Positions 1 to 9,803 of a stretch of 64,000 nt of DNA are shown here, one piece after another (position 1 is the first letter of the stretch; every line of letters starts with the position of its first letter). The notes under the pieces are model-generated. The model was given only the letters and a program-made list of their open reading frames with translations. It did not search any database and had not been told where the DNA came from. The DNA comes from Vibrio rhodolitus (GTDB lineage: Bacteria > Pseudomonadota > Gammaproteobacteria > Enterobacterales > Vibrionaceae), in assembly GCF_003350325.1 (NCBI RefSeq), contig NZ_QLYZ01000001.1, forward strand, positions 396,881-460,880, read 5' to 3'. A program made the position numbers and the translations under genes.

Positions 1-231
1 GATGCTACGCGTAAACGACTACTTTTTTACCGTTTCAAACCCAAGAATGTATTCAAATATCAAGTTATATTCTTTGTTATGCGGCATATATAAAACTTAA
101 TAAATTAAATTAATTACATCTATCGTAACGATAAATAATTTATGGCTATATACGCCCTTTTCCTACAACACAGTAGCCGCTAAAGCAGTTACCATACCGT
201 TACTTCAAAACAGCTAAATAGGAAACATAGG
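1..231. other. AT-rich upstream region of the chemoreceptor gene
   Basis: No credible gene is seen in this leader stretch. It is AT-rich and ends with an AGGAAACATAGG-type ribosome binding stretch directly before the chemoreceptor ATG, so it presumably holds that gene's promoter. I could not single out a convincing promoter box. Confidence 0.4.
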
Positions 232-1872
232 ATGTTTCGAAATCTAACCGTTAAACAAAAAATCATTTTGCCTTTAATCACCATCATCACTTTTTTTGCG
301 ATCAGCTCGTTTGTGAACGTCATCGCATCGAAAAAGCAAAGTGAACTTACCTACCAACTGAATCAAGTGGTAGTTCCGACCTTGTTTAATATTGAAGATG
401 CTTATCGCGATCTCTATCAGACCACTTCCGCTATTCAAGGTCTTGCGTTAGCAGAGAATGATCAAGACTCCATTGATTACAACAAGTTTGAATACGAGGA
501 CAATGCATACAAAGCCATTCCACGTATGAACAAGATTCACCAAGCAGTAGACAGTGGCGTGATGCCTCTTTCTCTAGCAAACGACATTCGCGCGCTGGAA
601 ACACTCGCGAATCAGTGGCTAGCAAGCTATGAGTCATTGTTGGCGACTCCGCAAAATCAGTGGGTTTCAAATTACCAAGCGAGTAAAGATCTTTACGATC
701 AGCAGTTCGTTGCGGTGCGTAAACAGCTCAACGTAGTTAAAGACCAATTAGAAGCAAAAAGCAAAACGCTACAGCAAGAAATCCGCGATGCGGCGGCTCA
801 AGCTGAGCTGGCATTGGAAATCGGCACTTTGGTCGTCATTCTATTGGCTTGCTTAACCTGCTGGTTATTAATTCGTGCCATTGTTAAGCCTTTGGAAGAT
901 ATTCAAAATGCTATGGCAGAAATAGCTCTTGGCGATGGTGACTTAAACCAAACAATTACGACTAACTCAAACGATGAAATCGGTAAACTGGCGAACAGCT
1001 TCAACCAATTTGTTGCCAAGATTCGTGCAACGATTCAGCAAGTTGTTGCCACCAACCAAGCCGTGAAAAGTGAGCTAGTTGGCTTAGTCGAGATCTCGCA
1101 AAGTATCGGCGAGCAGACCATTCAACAACGTCAAGAGAGTGAATTGGTTTCAACAGCGGTTAATGAAATGCAAGCAACTAGCCAAGTTGTGAGCGACAAC
1201 GCTCGTGAAGCGGCAAGTGCAAGCCAGAGTGCTGACTTAGAGGTTCAATCAGCCAATACCGTTCTGGTTGAAACCGTAGAGTCAATCCGTACGCTAGCGT
1301 CAGAGATTGATGAAGCAAGCCGCGTGATCAACCACCTATCTTCTGACGTGGGTAACATCGCCTCTGTGCTTGACGTGATTAAAGGCATTGCAGAGCAAAC
1401 TAACCTGCTTGCCCTTAATGCAGCCATTGAAGCAGCCCGCGCTGGTGAGCAAGGTCGTGGTTTCGCCGTTGTTGCTGACGAGGTGCGCTCTTTGGCAAGC
1501 CGCACTCAGCAAAGTACAGGTGAAATTCAGTTGATGATTGAAAAGTTACAACAAGGCGCACATCAAGCGGTTGAAGTAATGAAATCAAGCCGCAACAGTA
1601 GCGAAGGCACCATCGAATCAGCTGGTCAAGCAAGCCAATCACTGCAAGTGATCCTTAATGCAATGTCTAGCATGAACGACATGAACACTCATATTGCTTC
1701 TGCCGCAGTACAGCAAAGCGCAGTAAGTGAAGAAGTATCTGGTAATATTGTTCGTATCGCGAGCAACAGTGCTGAAGTGGTTGAAAGTGTCAGCCAAGCC
1801 GAAGTACGAGTAAGTGGTTTGAACCATCAATGTGAACAACTAGACCGATTAGTATCTCAGTTCAAATGCTAA
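232..1872 (+). CDS. Methyl-accepting chemotaxis protein
   Basis: A 546-residue transmembrane chemoreceptor that should signal ligand binding in the periplasm to CheA/CheW. The N-terminus has a membrane helix (about residues 11-31), then a helical periplasmic sensor of about 165 residues, a second helix (about 197-217), a HAMP domain (about 218-272) and a long cytoplasmic coiled coil. The signalling tip is unmistakable ([20 protein letters not shown] followed by [12 protein letters not shown]). The sensor is helical and resembles four-helix-bundle sensors more than Cache domains, but the ligand cannot be read from it. There is no C-terminal receptor-tethering pentapeptide; the protein ends QFKC. 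It is monocistronic, with its own terminator. Confidence 0.95.
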   Translation: MFRNLTVKQKIILPLITIITFFAISSFVNVIASKKQSELTYQLNQVVVPTLFNIEDAYRDLYQTTSAIQGLALAENDQDSIDYNKFEYEDNAYKAIPRMNKIHQAVDSGVMPLSLANDIRALETLANQWLASYESLLATPQNQWVSNYQASKDLYDQQFVAVRKQLNVVKDQLEAKSKTLQQEIRDAAAQAELALEIGTLVVILLACLTCWLLIRAIVKPLEDIQNAMAEIALGDGDLNQTITTNSNDEIGKLANSFNQFVAKIRATIQQVVATNQAVKSELVGLVEISQSIGEQTIQQRQESELVSTAVNEMQATSQVVSDNAREAASASQSADLEVQSANTVLVETVESIRTLASEIDEASRVINHLSSDVGNIASVLDVIKGIAEQTNLLALNAAIEAARAGEQGRGFAVVADEVRSLASRTQQSTGEIQLMIEKLQQGAHQAVEVMKSSRNSSEGTIESAGQASQSLQVILNAMSSMNDMNTHIASAAVQQSAVSEEVSGNIVRIASNSAEVVESVSQAEVRVSGLNHQCEQLDRLVSQFKC

Positions 1873-1892
1873 TACATAAGCAGTAAGTAAGA

Positions 1893-1919
1893 AGACCTAG
1901 CAAATGCTAGGTCTTTTTC
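1893..1919 (+). terminator. Rho-independent terminator after the chemoreceptor gene
   Basis: A perfect inverted repeat AGACCTAGCA / TGCTAGGTCT with a very small loop is followed by a run of T. It sits 20 bases after the chemoreceptor stop codon. Confidence 0.9.
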
Positions 1920-1984
1920 TTTCTATTTATTGTGAATAAGCCCAATATGCGATGCTCAAAGCAGAACCACTAAACCAAGCTCGG

Positions 1985-3400
1985 TTACTTGGACATATTA
2001 ACCATTCTTAGGTAGACAGTGCTGACGATAACTAGTGATGGCAAAAGCAAAACCTTAACCAGCAAAGAGTAAAAGTTGCTGGTATCCACCATGCTATGAA
2101 GCAATACAAAAGCAAAGCAGACTGCCGCCAGAACCGCACTTAGTATCACTCCAGCCTTGGCGCTGATAATTTTTGGCAGTTCAAACGCAAAAACACTCAG
2201 TAGAAATGCGCACGATACCAAGGCTAAGCCAAGTAACTGTGGCGTTTGCCATAAAAAGGCAAAGATGCCAGAAAGCACACTTAGCATTAACCACACACCT
2301 TTACCCACAAAAAGCTGTTGGCTTTTCTCACCGATTTTAGTGTCTAAACGAGACATGTGCCAAGCACAGAGCCAACCAAATAAAAGCCCGGTTAAGCTAT
2401 CAATCAAAAAGGTACTGGCGCTGTAAAATAGCGCGACCACTAGCCAAAGTAGAACGATGGTATTGATAAACGAGAATCGGTTCCAACCCTTTAGACCAAG
2501 TTGATTGCCGACCATAGCAAAGCCGATAGTCCACAAGGTCACAGACAAACTTGGTAACCCATAGCCAACTTGCTGTGCCAAATTCAAACTTGGCTGGTAG
2601 ACAAATGGTCTTGGAAGCTGAAAACCCACTTTACCAAGCTGCACCACTAATGCTCCAAAGATCAAAGTAAAAATCAGCTTAAACGCAAAATCGCGCCCAA
2701 GTTGCGAGTAGCAAATAGGCAGTAACAATAACCACCAAGGAGAAGAAAGCATTAAGCCCCCTAACAGCAATGAGCTAATAAGGGTTAATGGTGGTGAGTC
2801 ACTAAACCTTAACCAAGACTGAAATTTAGCGATCCATGGCAATTCCAGTTGATGAAACGACGGCGCCGCTTCGGCGAGTGATTCGACATAACTCACCGGC
2901 TGCTCCGTCGCCTTAAGGTAGAGATCCTGAATAAAATGCCACTCGGCAGGATAACGGTACACTTCCGCTTCGATACTAAACGGGTCGATTAAATGTGCAT
3001 GAGCAATCTCGATGCCATAATGAGGGGCAAACCAAATTGGCAATACATGCCCACCATCTTTATCTTGCTGACCAAAGGCAATCAGATCAGAATCAGCCAC
3101 ACAATCAAAAAACACCGCAGATTCGCTGTGCCCAAGTTCTTTACCAACGGTCACCACCAACCCCGTTTCTTCCCATACTTCACGCTGAGCAGCTTGTTGA
3201 GGCGGTTCATCAACGGCAATAGTCCCTGCAGGTAACGACCACTTTTCAGTAAGTATTTCTTTAACCATCACCAAGCTGTTATCGGCGCGAACTAGACACA
3301 CTGCCCCTTTAGGTGCGGCATGTACTGTTTTTATCGAAAATAAAACACTCAGCAGCACAACACTGCTTAATAAAACGTAATTACGCCATATCCCTGTCAT
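1985..3400 (-). CDS. Secreted Nudix hydrolase fused to PAP2-like membrane domain
   Basis: A 471-residue fusion. An N-terminal signal sequence ends near VHAAP, so the Nudix domain (about residues 30-165) should be periplasmic. The Nudix box is complete: G, then E after five residues, then REVWEETGL. The C-terminal half (about 200-471) is a multi-helix membrane region resembling the PAP2 phosphatase fold. It retains KxxxxxxRP (KVGFQLPRP), but the second motif is PSLSV instead of PSGH, and the third (YSASTFLIDSLTG) lacks the usual Arg and His. The phosphatase half is therefore probably inactive or altered. The gene starts a few bases after the GNAT stop, so the two form an operon. The substrate is unknown. 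Confidence 0.85.
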   Translation of the reverse strand: MTGIWRNYVLLSSVVLLSVLFSIKTVHAAPKGAVCLVRADNSLVMVKEILTEKWSLPAGTIAVDEPPQQAAQREVWEETGLVVTVGKELGHSESAVFFDCVADSDLIAFGQQDKDGGHVLPIWFAPHYGIEIAHAHLIDPFSIEAEVYRYPAEWHFIQDLYLKATEQPVSYVESLAEAAPSFHQLELPWIAKFQSWLRFSDSPPLTLISSLLLGGLMLSSPWWLLLLPICYSQLGRDFAFKLIFTLIFGALVVQLGKVGFQLPRPFVYQPSLNLAQQVGYGLPSLSVTLWTIGFAMVGNQLGLKGWNRFSFINTIVLLWLVVALFYSASTFLIDSLTGLLFGWLCAWHMSRLDTKIGEKSQQLFVGKGVWLMLSVLSGIFAFLWQTPQLLGLALVSCAFLLSVFAFELPKIISAKAGVILSAVLAAVCFAFVLLHSMVDTSNFYSLLVKVLLLPSLVIVSTVYLRMVNMSK

Positions 3401-3404
3401 TTAT

Positions 3405-3890
3405 TTACTGCTCTATGTTTTTTCTTAGCCAATGTATATGGTGGTTAAAGCCACTATCAAAATAGAATTCACACGCGCTTTGGTTAAAGTTCCAAACCTC
3501 AACAAATACCTGCTTCACGCCATATTCTTCAAAACGAGTTTCTAGCGCTTGATATAGACGCTGCGCTACTTTTTGTTTGCGGCAATCAGGTAGAACATAC
3601 AACTCATCTACACTGCCCATCTGCACAGGTTTACTCACTGTCGAAATAAGCTCGCAGAAATGCCCGGTAATAAAACCGACAACTGTCTCGTCTTTTATGG
3701 CCACGAAAACCAAGCATTCTGGATTATCTAAGTAGCGAGCAATACTTTTTTCTTGCTCAATCTCTTCAGCCGTTTTGAAACTATCAGGTGCTTGCTGATG
3801 GTGTTCATCATGCAATTGATACATTAGATCATTTAATTGTTCTAAATCCGATGCTTTAGCGGAACGAATAGCCAGCACAGTTTTACTCAC
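3405..3890 (-). CDS. GNAT-family N-acetyltransferase
   Basis: A 161-residue single-domain acetyltransferase. The acetyl-CoA region is recognisable as VDELYVLPDCRKQKVAQRLY (about residues 93-112), where the usual R/Q-x-x-G-x-G/A loop reads RKQKVA, and is followed by a C-terminal FVEVWNFNQSACEFYFDSGF segment typical of GNATs. The start used is GTG with a weak ribosome binding site; a second GTG lies four codons further in. It is the first gene of an operon with the Nudix-PAP2 gene. The acceptor substrate cannot be predicted. Confidence 0.85.
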   Translation of the reverse strand: MSKTVLAIRSAKASDLEQLNDLMYQLHDEHHQQAPDSFKTAEEIEQEKSIARYLDNPECLVFVAIKDETVVGFITGHFCELISTVSKPVQMGSVDELYVLPDCRKQKVAQRLYQALETRFEEYGVKQVFVEVWNFNQSACEFYFDSGFNHHIHWLRKNIEQ

Positions 3891-4326
3891 GTTTTACAAA
3901 TTTGCTCAAGTTTGCTTGGAAGCGCAGAGGGTTTCAACCGATTATTGTCTCAAAGCCCTCTTCTTACCTAACATCCACGTCAAGATTAACTCTCATTATT
4001 TCATGTAAGCCTGAAAGGAAAGCGTCTGATTCAATGAACATCACCGCATTTTATTAATTCTTATCTAAGCCATTTCGACCTGTGAACAATATGAACATAA
4101 CAGCCACAATGAGTAATAATTCCTTTATCTATGCTTTAAAGACATTAAATTAACACTTTCGTAACCTTGTAAATATTGGCAATTAACATAAACCGATTAT
4201 TTTATTCTTACATGCCAATCTGGACATATGAATAATTCACCATAAGATAACTTGGGACATGTTATTCAATATGTTGCATTTAGATTACCTCTCGCGCTTT
4301 GCGCGTCAATAGAAGGAACGTGAACC
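3891..4326. promoter_or_regulatory. Divergent intergenic region before the Tct transporter
   Basis: This 436-base AT-rich stretch separates the GNAT gene (leftward) from the Tct transporter (rightward). It must hold both promoters. No tctDE two-component regulator lies in the neighbourhood. I see an AGAAGGAAC ribosome binding site before tctC but no operator I would defend, and no gene. Confidence 0.4.
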
Positions 4327-5298
4327 ATGTTTAAGGGAATGAAAACCACCCTAGCAGCTTCGGTAATTGCTGCATCATTTTCGTTTAGTGCTTTAGCGGC
4401 AGACATTGAGAAAATACACTTTCTTATTCCAGGTGGCGCTGGCGGCGGTTGGGACATGACTGCTCGCGGTACGGGTGATGTACTGGTTAAAGAAGAGTTG
4501 GTAAACAACGTCTCATTTCAAAACCTCTCTGGCGGTGGCGGTGGTAAAGCCATTGCTCATCTGATTGAAACAGCGAAGCGTCAAGAAGACACGCTAATGG
4601 TTAACTCAACACCGATTGTTGTTCGCTCTCTTACTGGTGTTTTCCCACAATCTTTCCGTGATTTAACCCCTGTTGCCGCAACTATTGCCGATTATGGTGC
4701 AATCGTAACGACACCAGATTCGCCATATAACTCGTGGGAAGACGTCGTAAAAGCTTTTGGTGAAAACCCTCGTGATGTAAAAGTTGCAGGCGGTTCCGCT
4801 CGCGGCAGCATGGACCACCTTGTTGTCGCTGCGGCATTTAAAGGCGAAGGTTTTGATGCGCGCAAAGTACGCTACATTGCCTATGACGCTGGTGGTAAAG
4901 CAATGGCAGCACTACTCTCAGGTGAAACGCCACTACTTTCGACAGGGCTTGGTGAAGTGCTAGAGATGTCAAAGTCCGGTCAGGTAAAAGTTCTTGCGGT
5001 AACGGCACCAAAACGTCTTGATGCAGCGCCAGATATTCCAACACTGACTGAATATGGCAATGAAACGGTATTTGCTAACTGGCGCGGGTTCTTTGCAGCT
5101 CCTGGGGTAAGCCAAGAGAAAATCGATGAGTGGAATGCAGCATTTAGCAAGATGTACAACACTGAACAATGGCAAGTAGTTCGTGACCGCAATGGTTGGA
5201 TCGATAACTACAAAGCGGACAAAGAGTTCTTTGCCTTCCTAGAAGATCAAGAAACCCAAATGGGTAACCTCATGCGTGAACTTGGTTTTCTTAAATAA
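4327..5298 (+). CDS. tctC: Tripartite tricarboxylate transporter substrate-binding protein (TctC family)
   Basis: A 323-residue periplasmic solute receptor of the TctC/Bug family. It has a Sec signal peptide (MFKG... ending SALA before AD). The mature domain begins with IHFLIPGGAGGGWDMTARG, the typical ligand-loop start of the family, where the glycine-rich stretch binds a carboxylate. The next two genes encode the TctB and TctA membrane subunits, so this is a complete secondary transporter for a carboxylic acid; citrate or another di/tricarboxylate is possible but not shown. A hairpin without a T-run follows at 5331-5351 and may raise expression of the receptor over the membrane subunits. 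Confidence 0.93.
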   Translation: MFKGMKTTLAASVIAASFSFSALAADIEKIHFLIPGGAGGGWDMTARGTGDVLVKEELVNNVSFQNLSGGGGGKAIAHLIETAKRQEDTLMVNSTPIVVRSLTGVFPQSFRDLTPVAATIADYGAIVTTPDSPYNSWEDVVKAFGENPRDVKVAGGSARGSMDHLVVAAAFKGEGFDARKVRYIAYDAGGKAMAALLSGETPLLSTGLGEVLEMSKSGQVKVLAVTAPKRLDAAPDIPTLTEYGNETVFANWRGFFAAPGVSQEKIDEWNAAFSKMYNTEQWQVVRDRNGWIDNYKADKEFFAFLEDQETQMGNLMRELGFLK

Positions 5299-5330
5299 CC
5301 CCTCTTAGCTATCTATTTGGAAAGTTGTAT

Positions 5331-5351
5331 GGGCTAGCAGTCTTCTAGCCC
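5331..5351 (+). terminator. Intercistronic hairpin between tctC and tctB
   Basis: Inverted repeat GGGCTAG / CTAGCCC with a seven-base loop. There is no T-tract, so it is more likely an attenuating or mRNA-stabilising hairpin than a full terminator. A highly expressed binding-protein gene upstream of membrane subunits is the usual setting for this. Confidence 0.6.
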
Positions 5352-5442
5352 AATTTCCACCACTGTGCTGGTCTAATCATATCGCGTCTCAACGCGTTAG
5401 ATTCAAGTGTAGTGAAAATCCCGAACAAAAATGGAGCTTGAT

Positions 5443-5955
5443 ATGTCGGATCTACCGTCGCGTAACTCTGCCTCTTTTTTTAGCAAAAAGAATCTACTTT
5501 GCCGTGATCGAGTTGGCGCTCTAATCTTTTTAGTCGTTTGCTTATGTTACGGTTATCAAACATCCCAGATCCCTCTTTTTCCTGGTGATGAGTACGAACC
5601 TTTCACTGCTCGTACCTTACCAACCATTCTAACTTTTATCGGGATTGCGTTGTCTCTGCTGTTGTTGCTCACAGCCAAAAGTGACAACGAGCAACTCGAC
5701 GTTGGCACTTTCAATTGGAAACTGCTAGGTGGCTTTCTAATTTTGATGGCGTTATACGGTATCGGGCTAACATACCTCGGGTTTGTGCTAGCAACCAGTG
5801 CTTTTTTGCTTGCAGGCTTTTACCTACTAGGAGAGCGCCGCAAAAGCATTCTGTTTGGCGCATCATTCCCATTTGTTATTGCGTTCTATTTGCTGCTGAC
5901 TAAAGGGCTCGATATTTATCTTGAGCCGGGTTTGCTGTTTATAATGTGGTCATAG
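5443..5955 (+). CDS. tctB: Tripartite tricarboxylate transporter small membrane subunit (TctB family)
   Basis: A 170-residue membrane protein with four hydrophobic segments, the size and position of TctB. The ATG at 5443 is chosen over the in-frame ATG at 5431, because the GGAG at 5433-5436 lies inside the longer version and is correctly spaced for the second ATG. It includes the family-like stretch PLFPGDEYEPFTARTLPT near the first helix. TctB is the poorly conserved small subunit that works with TctA in the inner membrane. Confidence 0.88.
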   Translation: MSDLPSRNSASFFSKKNLLCRDRVGALIFLVVCLCYGYQTSQIPLFPGDEYEPFTARTLPTILTFIGIALSLLLLLTAKSDNEQLDVGTFNWKLLGGFLILMALYGIGLTYLGFVLATSAFLLAGFYLLGERRKSILFGASFPFVIAFYLLLTKGLDIYLEPGLLFIMWS

Positions 5956-5972
5956 ACGATAGGATTTAAATT

Positions 5973-7505
5973 ATGTTGGATGGAATCTTACAAGGATTAT
6001 CGACTGCGGTAATGCCGATGAACATTATGATGGTTGTCGTCGGTTGTTTTGTCGGTACCTTTATTGGCATGTTACCAGGTCTCGGACCGATTTCTGCGAT
6101 CGCATTGATGATCCCTATCACCTATGGTCTTGAGCCTTCTTCTGGTCTTATCCTGATGGCTGGCGTTTATTACGGCGCCGTGTTCGGAGGTTCAACCTCT
6201 TCTATTCTGATCAACGCTCCGGGGTGCTCTTCTACCGTAGTCACGGCGTTTGATGGTTACCCGATGGCACAAAAAGGGATGGCAGGTAAAGCCTTAGCAC
6301 TGGCGGCTTACTCATCATTCACTGGCGGTACACTATCGGCAATTATGTTGCTTGTCGCCGCCCCAGCGCTCGCAAAAGTGTCTCTGAGCTTTCAATCATC
6401 TGATTACTTTGCATTGATGGTGTTGGGTCTTTCTGCCGTAGCAGCGTTTGCAGGTAAAGGACAGGTGCTAAAAGCTTGGATGATGACGATTCTGGGTTTA
6501 ATGCTCTCTACTGTTGGTATCGATAAAGGTGTGGGTGTTGAGCGCTTTACCTTTGGTTTGACTGATCTTATGGACGGCTTTAGTTTCCTTCTGCTAGCCA
6601 TGGCGACTTTTGCCTTGGGTGAGACCCTAATGGGCATTCTTAAGCCAAGTAATGATACGCGTGGTGAAGAACAAGACAAACTCTCAAACATCGGCAGTAT
6701 GAAAGTCACCAAGGAAGAAATTAAAGAAGTCGCGCCTGTCTCGATCCGATCTTCTATTTTAGGCTTCTTCACTGGCGTGCTGCCAGGTGCTGGTGCGACC
6801 ATTGCCGCTTTCCTAAGCTATGGCATGGAAAGAAACCTTGCGCCAAAAGAGAAGAAAGAAGAATTTGGTAAAGGCAGTATTCGAGGTTTGGTCGCTCCAG
6901 AATCAGCTAACAATGCGGCATCGAGTGGCTCATTTGTTCCTCTGCTAACTCTCGGTATTCCTGGCTCTGGTACTACAGCAATCATGCTTGGAGCACTTAT
7001 TGCCTATGGCATTCAACCGGGACCACGTCTATTTGTTGAGCACCCTGATGTATTTTGGTCAGTGATCATCTCAATGTACATTGGCAATATTGTGCTGGTG
7101 ATTCTTAACCTACCACTAATCCCATACATCTCGAAACTGCTTGCTGTGCCAAGAACCGTTCTATTGCCGATGATCCTGTTCTTCTCTATCACAGGCGTTT
7201 ACTTGGTGTCATTCAATACCATGGATGTCTTCATCATGTTGTTGATTGCCATGGCGGCAATTGCTCTGAGACTGGCGAATTTCCCGCTAGCCCCATTACT
7301 GCTGGGCTTTATCTTAGGTGGATTGATGGAAGAGAATTTGCGACGAGCGCTTATGATAAGTGATGGAGAACTTAGCTTCTTATGGGAGCGCCCTATTACT
7401 CTGGCATTTACTTCTCTAGCGGTATTGATTCTATTTAGCCCTGTGCTAGTTAAAGCAGTAAAACGTTGCTTACCAAAGCAAAGTGCAAAATCGATTACTG
7501 ATTAA
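5973..7505 (+). CDS. tctA: Tripartite tricarboxylate transporter large membrane subunit (TctA family)
   Basis: A 510-residue polytopic membrane protein with about 11-12 helices. The N-terminal family signature is present (GMLPGLGPISAIALMIP and YYGAVFGGSTSSILINAPG), and the internal repeat reads GVLPGAGATIAAFLSYG. The gene starts 17 bases after tctB, so it is the last gene of the tctCBA operon and is followed by a terminator. It should carry out proton- or sodium-driven uptake of the acid delivered by TctC. Confidence 0.95.
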   Translation: MLDGILQGLSTAVMPMNIMMVVVGCFVGTFIGMLPGLGPISAIALMIPITYGLEPSSGLILMAGVYYGAVFGGSTSSILINAPGCSSTVVTAFDGYPMAQKGMAGKALALAAYSSFTGGTLSAIMLLVAAPALAKVSLSFQSSDYFALMVLGLSAVAAFAGKGQVLKAWMMTILGLMLSTVGIDKGVGVERFTFGLTDLMDGFSFLLLAMATFALGETLMGILKPSNDTRGEEQDKLSNIGSMKVTKEEIKEVAPVSIRSSILGFFTGVLPGAGATIAAFLSYGMERNLAPKEKKEEFGKGSIRGLVAPESANNAASSGSFVPLLTLGIPGSGTTAIMLGALIAYGIQPGPRLFVEHPDVFWSVIISMYIGNIVLVILNLPLIPYISKLLAVPRTVLLPMILFFSITGVYLVSFNTMDVFIMLLIAMAAIALRLANFPLAPLLLGFILGGLMEENLRRALMISDGELSFLWERPITLAFTSLAVLILFSPVLVKAVKRCLPKQSAKSITD

Positions 7506-7540
7506 TTCTTAACCCTGAATTTTACGTGACGGAAATGACA

Positions 7541-7575
7541 AGTCCGATAACCTTTTTTGGCTATCGGACTTTTTC
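7541..7575. terminator. Terminator between convergent tctA and ribE
   Basis: AGTCCGATA / TATCGGACT stem followed by TTTTT on the plus strand. It sits between the tctA stop and the ribE stop and may serve both. Confidence 0.8.
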
Positions 7576-7576
7576 A

Positions 7577-8188
7577 TTACAGCTGTTTTGTTGCCAGTAC
7601 TCGCTCTACCGTATCAACAATCGCTTGTGTTTGCGGGTCTATCTCAACGTTGATCAAATCTCCCACAACTCGCTCACCAAATAAGGTGCGTTCCAGTGTT
7701 TCTGGGATCAGATGGACGTTAAACAAGTTGCCCTTAACTTCACCAATTGTTAGCGAACAGCCATCTAAGCCAATATAGCCTTTGGCAAGTACGTATTTCA
7801 TTGCTTGATCTGGTAATTCAAACCACAGCGTGCGGTTATTTTCGCTGCGCACAACCTCATGCACTTTTGCCAACATAGCAATGTGACCCGACATGCTGTG
7901 TCCACCAATCTCGTCACCAAACTTTGCTGCTCGCTCAATATTGACAAAATCGCTCACTTGCAACGCGCCTAGGTTAGTCAGTCGCAATGTTTCTTGCATT
8001 AAATCGAAGCTTACCTGGTTGCCTTCAATTCTGGTGACAGTTAAACAACAACCGTTGTGAGCAACCGACGCACCAATCGCAAGATTCGCACCAAGAGCAC
8101 CGTTTAGCTCAAGCGTGTGAGTTTGAAAATTCTCTTTCTTATCAATCGAAACGACTTTTGCCATCCCTGCGACAATACCCGTAAACAT
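7577..8188 (-). CDS. ribE: Riboflavin synthase alpha subunit
   Basis: A 203-residue protein starting MFTGIV, the hallmark N-terminus of riboflavin synthase, which makes riboflavin and a pyrimidinedione from two molecules of 6,7-dimethyl-8-ribityllumazine. The two lumazine-binding repeats are visible: the first with NGCCLTV and [13 protein letters not shown], the second with [10 protein letters not shown]. The gene is divergent from norM. The 141-base leader is too short and lacks the pattern for an FMN riboswitch. The gene is also named ribC in some bacteria. Confidence 0.96.
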   Translation of the reverse strand: MFTGIVAGMAKVVSIDKKENFQTHTLELNGALGANLAIGASVAHNGCCLTVTRIEGNQVSFDLMQETLRLTNLGALQVSDFVNIERAAKFGDEIGGHSMSGHIAMLAKVHEVVRSENNRTLWFELPDQAMKYVLAKGYIGLDGCSLTIGEVKGNLFNVHLIPETLERTLFGERVVGDLINVEIDPQTQAIVDTVERVLATKQL

Positions 8189-8344
8189 GGTCTCTCCTAT
8201 TCGACATTTTTTGTTTTATACCCAACTGTGCCTAAACTAGCTCAAAACAAAAGACGATTCGAATAGTTTCTGTATAATGCGCTGTCTTTCGCTCCTACTG
8301 ATGAAAGAAACAGTTGTACTTTTCCCTTTTTGGAGTTCCTTTTC

Positions 8345-9715
8345 GTGCATCGTTATAAACAAGAAGCCCATACTTTAATTAAGCTGGCAACCCCGGTACT
8401 TATTGCCTCTGTCGCTCAGACGGGCATGAGTTTTGTCGATACTGTAATGGCTGGCGGCGTAAGCGCTACCGACATGGCGGCCGTTTCAATCGCTTCAAGT
8501 ATCTGGTTACCATCAATTCTGTTTGGTGTTGGCTTGCTAATGGCTCTTGTCCCTGTCGTTGCGCAATTAAACGGCTCGGGAAAGTACCAAAATATCCCTT
8601 ATGAAGTGCAGCAAGGCATCTGTATGGCTTTGCTAATTTCGATCCCCATTATTGGCGTATTCTTCCAAACTCAGTACATCCTGCAAATGATGGATGTTGA
8701 GCCGACCATGGGTAACAAAACCATTGGCTACATGAATGCTGTTATGTTCGCGGTGCCTGCTTATCTGCTATTCCAAGCGCTACGTTGCTTTACCGATGGT
8801 TTATCACTAACTAAACCGGCAATGTTTATCGGCTTTATTGGTTTGCTGTGCAACATTCCACTTAACTGGATTTTTGTTTACGGCAAGTTTGGCGCTCCAG
8901 CGCTCGGTGGTGTTGGCTGTGGCGTAGCAACGGCTATTGTTTACTGGTTAATGTTCTCAATGATGCTTTTGTATGTGCTCACTGCTAAACGTGTTGCCTA
9001 CGTAAAACTGTTTGCCACTTTCCACAAGCCTGAGCTAAAAGCGCAAATTCGCCTGTTCAAGTTGGGCTTCCCTGTCGCGGCAGCACTATTTTTTGAAGTA
9101 ACGCTCTTTGCTGTAGTAGCACTACTTATTGCACCGCTTGGTCCAATGATTGTTGCCGCGCACCAGATCGCGATTAACTTCTCATCGCTTGTGTTTATGC
9201 TACCGATGAGTATCGGCGTTGCGACTAGTATTCGCGTTGGCTATCGCTTGGGCGAGCACGATGTCGACAAAGCGCGCGTTGCTTCTCGCGTCGGACTCTT
9301 TGTGGCACTTGGTCTGGCACTTATCACCGCGATATTTACTATCGTGATGCGTCAGCACATCGCCGAGCTTTACACCGATAACCTTGAAGTAATCAATATT
9401 GCTCTGCAATTACTCCTGCTTGCTGCGATCTATCAATGTACTGATGCGCTGCAAGTAGTGGGTGCCGCGGCTCTGCGTGGTTATAAAGATATGGCAGCGA
9501 TATTTAAACGTACCTTTATCGCCTATTGGGTTATTGGTCTACCAAGCGGTTACATTCTTGGCATGACAGATTGGATTGTTGAGCCTTTAGGCGTACACGG
9601 CTTTTGGTATGGCTTCTTAACTGGCTTATCAGCAGCGGCTGTGATGTTATGTGCTCGTCTTCGCTGGATGCACAAACAACCGGAAGAGTTTCAACTTAGC
9701 TCACTAGAGCGCTAG
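8345..9715 (+). CDS. norM: NorM multidrug efflux MATE transporter
   Basis: A 456-residue MATE-family Na+-coupled efflux pump with 12 membrane helices, closely resembling Vibrio NorM (N-terminus HRYKQEAHTLIKLATPVLIA, then AQTGMSFVDTVMAGG). The GTG at 8345 is chosen because it gives the expected N-terminus and length and has GGAG about 10 bases upstream; a TTG at 8330 would add five residues. It exports cationic drugs and fluoroquinolones in characterised vibrios. The arrangement divergent from riboflavin synthase is, as I recall, usual in Vibrio. Confidence 0.95.
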   Translation: MHRYKQEAHTLIKLATPVLIASVAQTGMSFVDTVMAGGVSATDMAAVSIASSIWLPSILFGVGLLMALVPVVAQLNGSGKYQNIPYEVQQGICMALLISIPIIGVFFQTQYILQMMDVEPTMGNKTIGYMNAVMFAVPAYLLFQALRCFTDGLSLTKPAMFIGFIGLLCNIPLNWIFVYGKFGAPALGGVGCGVATAIVYWLMFSMMLLYVLTAKRVAYVKLFATFHKPELKAQIRLFKLGFPVAAALFFEVTLFAVVALLIAPLGPMIVAAHQIAINFSSLVFMLPMSIGVATSIRVGYRLGEHDVDKARVASRVGLFVALGLALITAIFTIVMRQHIAELYTDNLEVINIALQLLLLAAIYQCTDALQVVGAAALRGYKDMAAIFKRTFIAYWVIGLPSGYILGMTDWIVEPLGVHGFWYGFLTGLSAAAVMLCARLRWMHKQPEEFQLSSLER

Positions 9716-9730
9716 TCAGATTTTCCAACA

Positions 9731-9755
9731 AAAGGTCAGCAATGCTGACCTTTTT
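9731..9755 (+). terminator. Terminator after norM
   Basis: AAAGGTCAGC / GCTGACCTTT stem with a short AAT loop followed by T residues, 15 bases after the norM stop. Confidence 0.88.
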
Positions 9756-9803
9756 GCTAGCAGTTGCGTAAACTATTGGTATCAATCCCAAAAACTTGCG
9801 CCT

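Noticed and set aside
8189..8344. Possible FMN riboswitch before riboflavin synthase
   Set aside because: The leader is short and shows none of the conserved helices or the AGGGGC-type core of that riboswitch.
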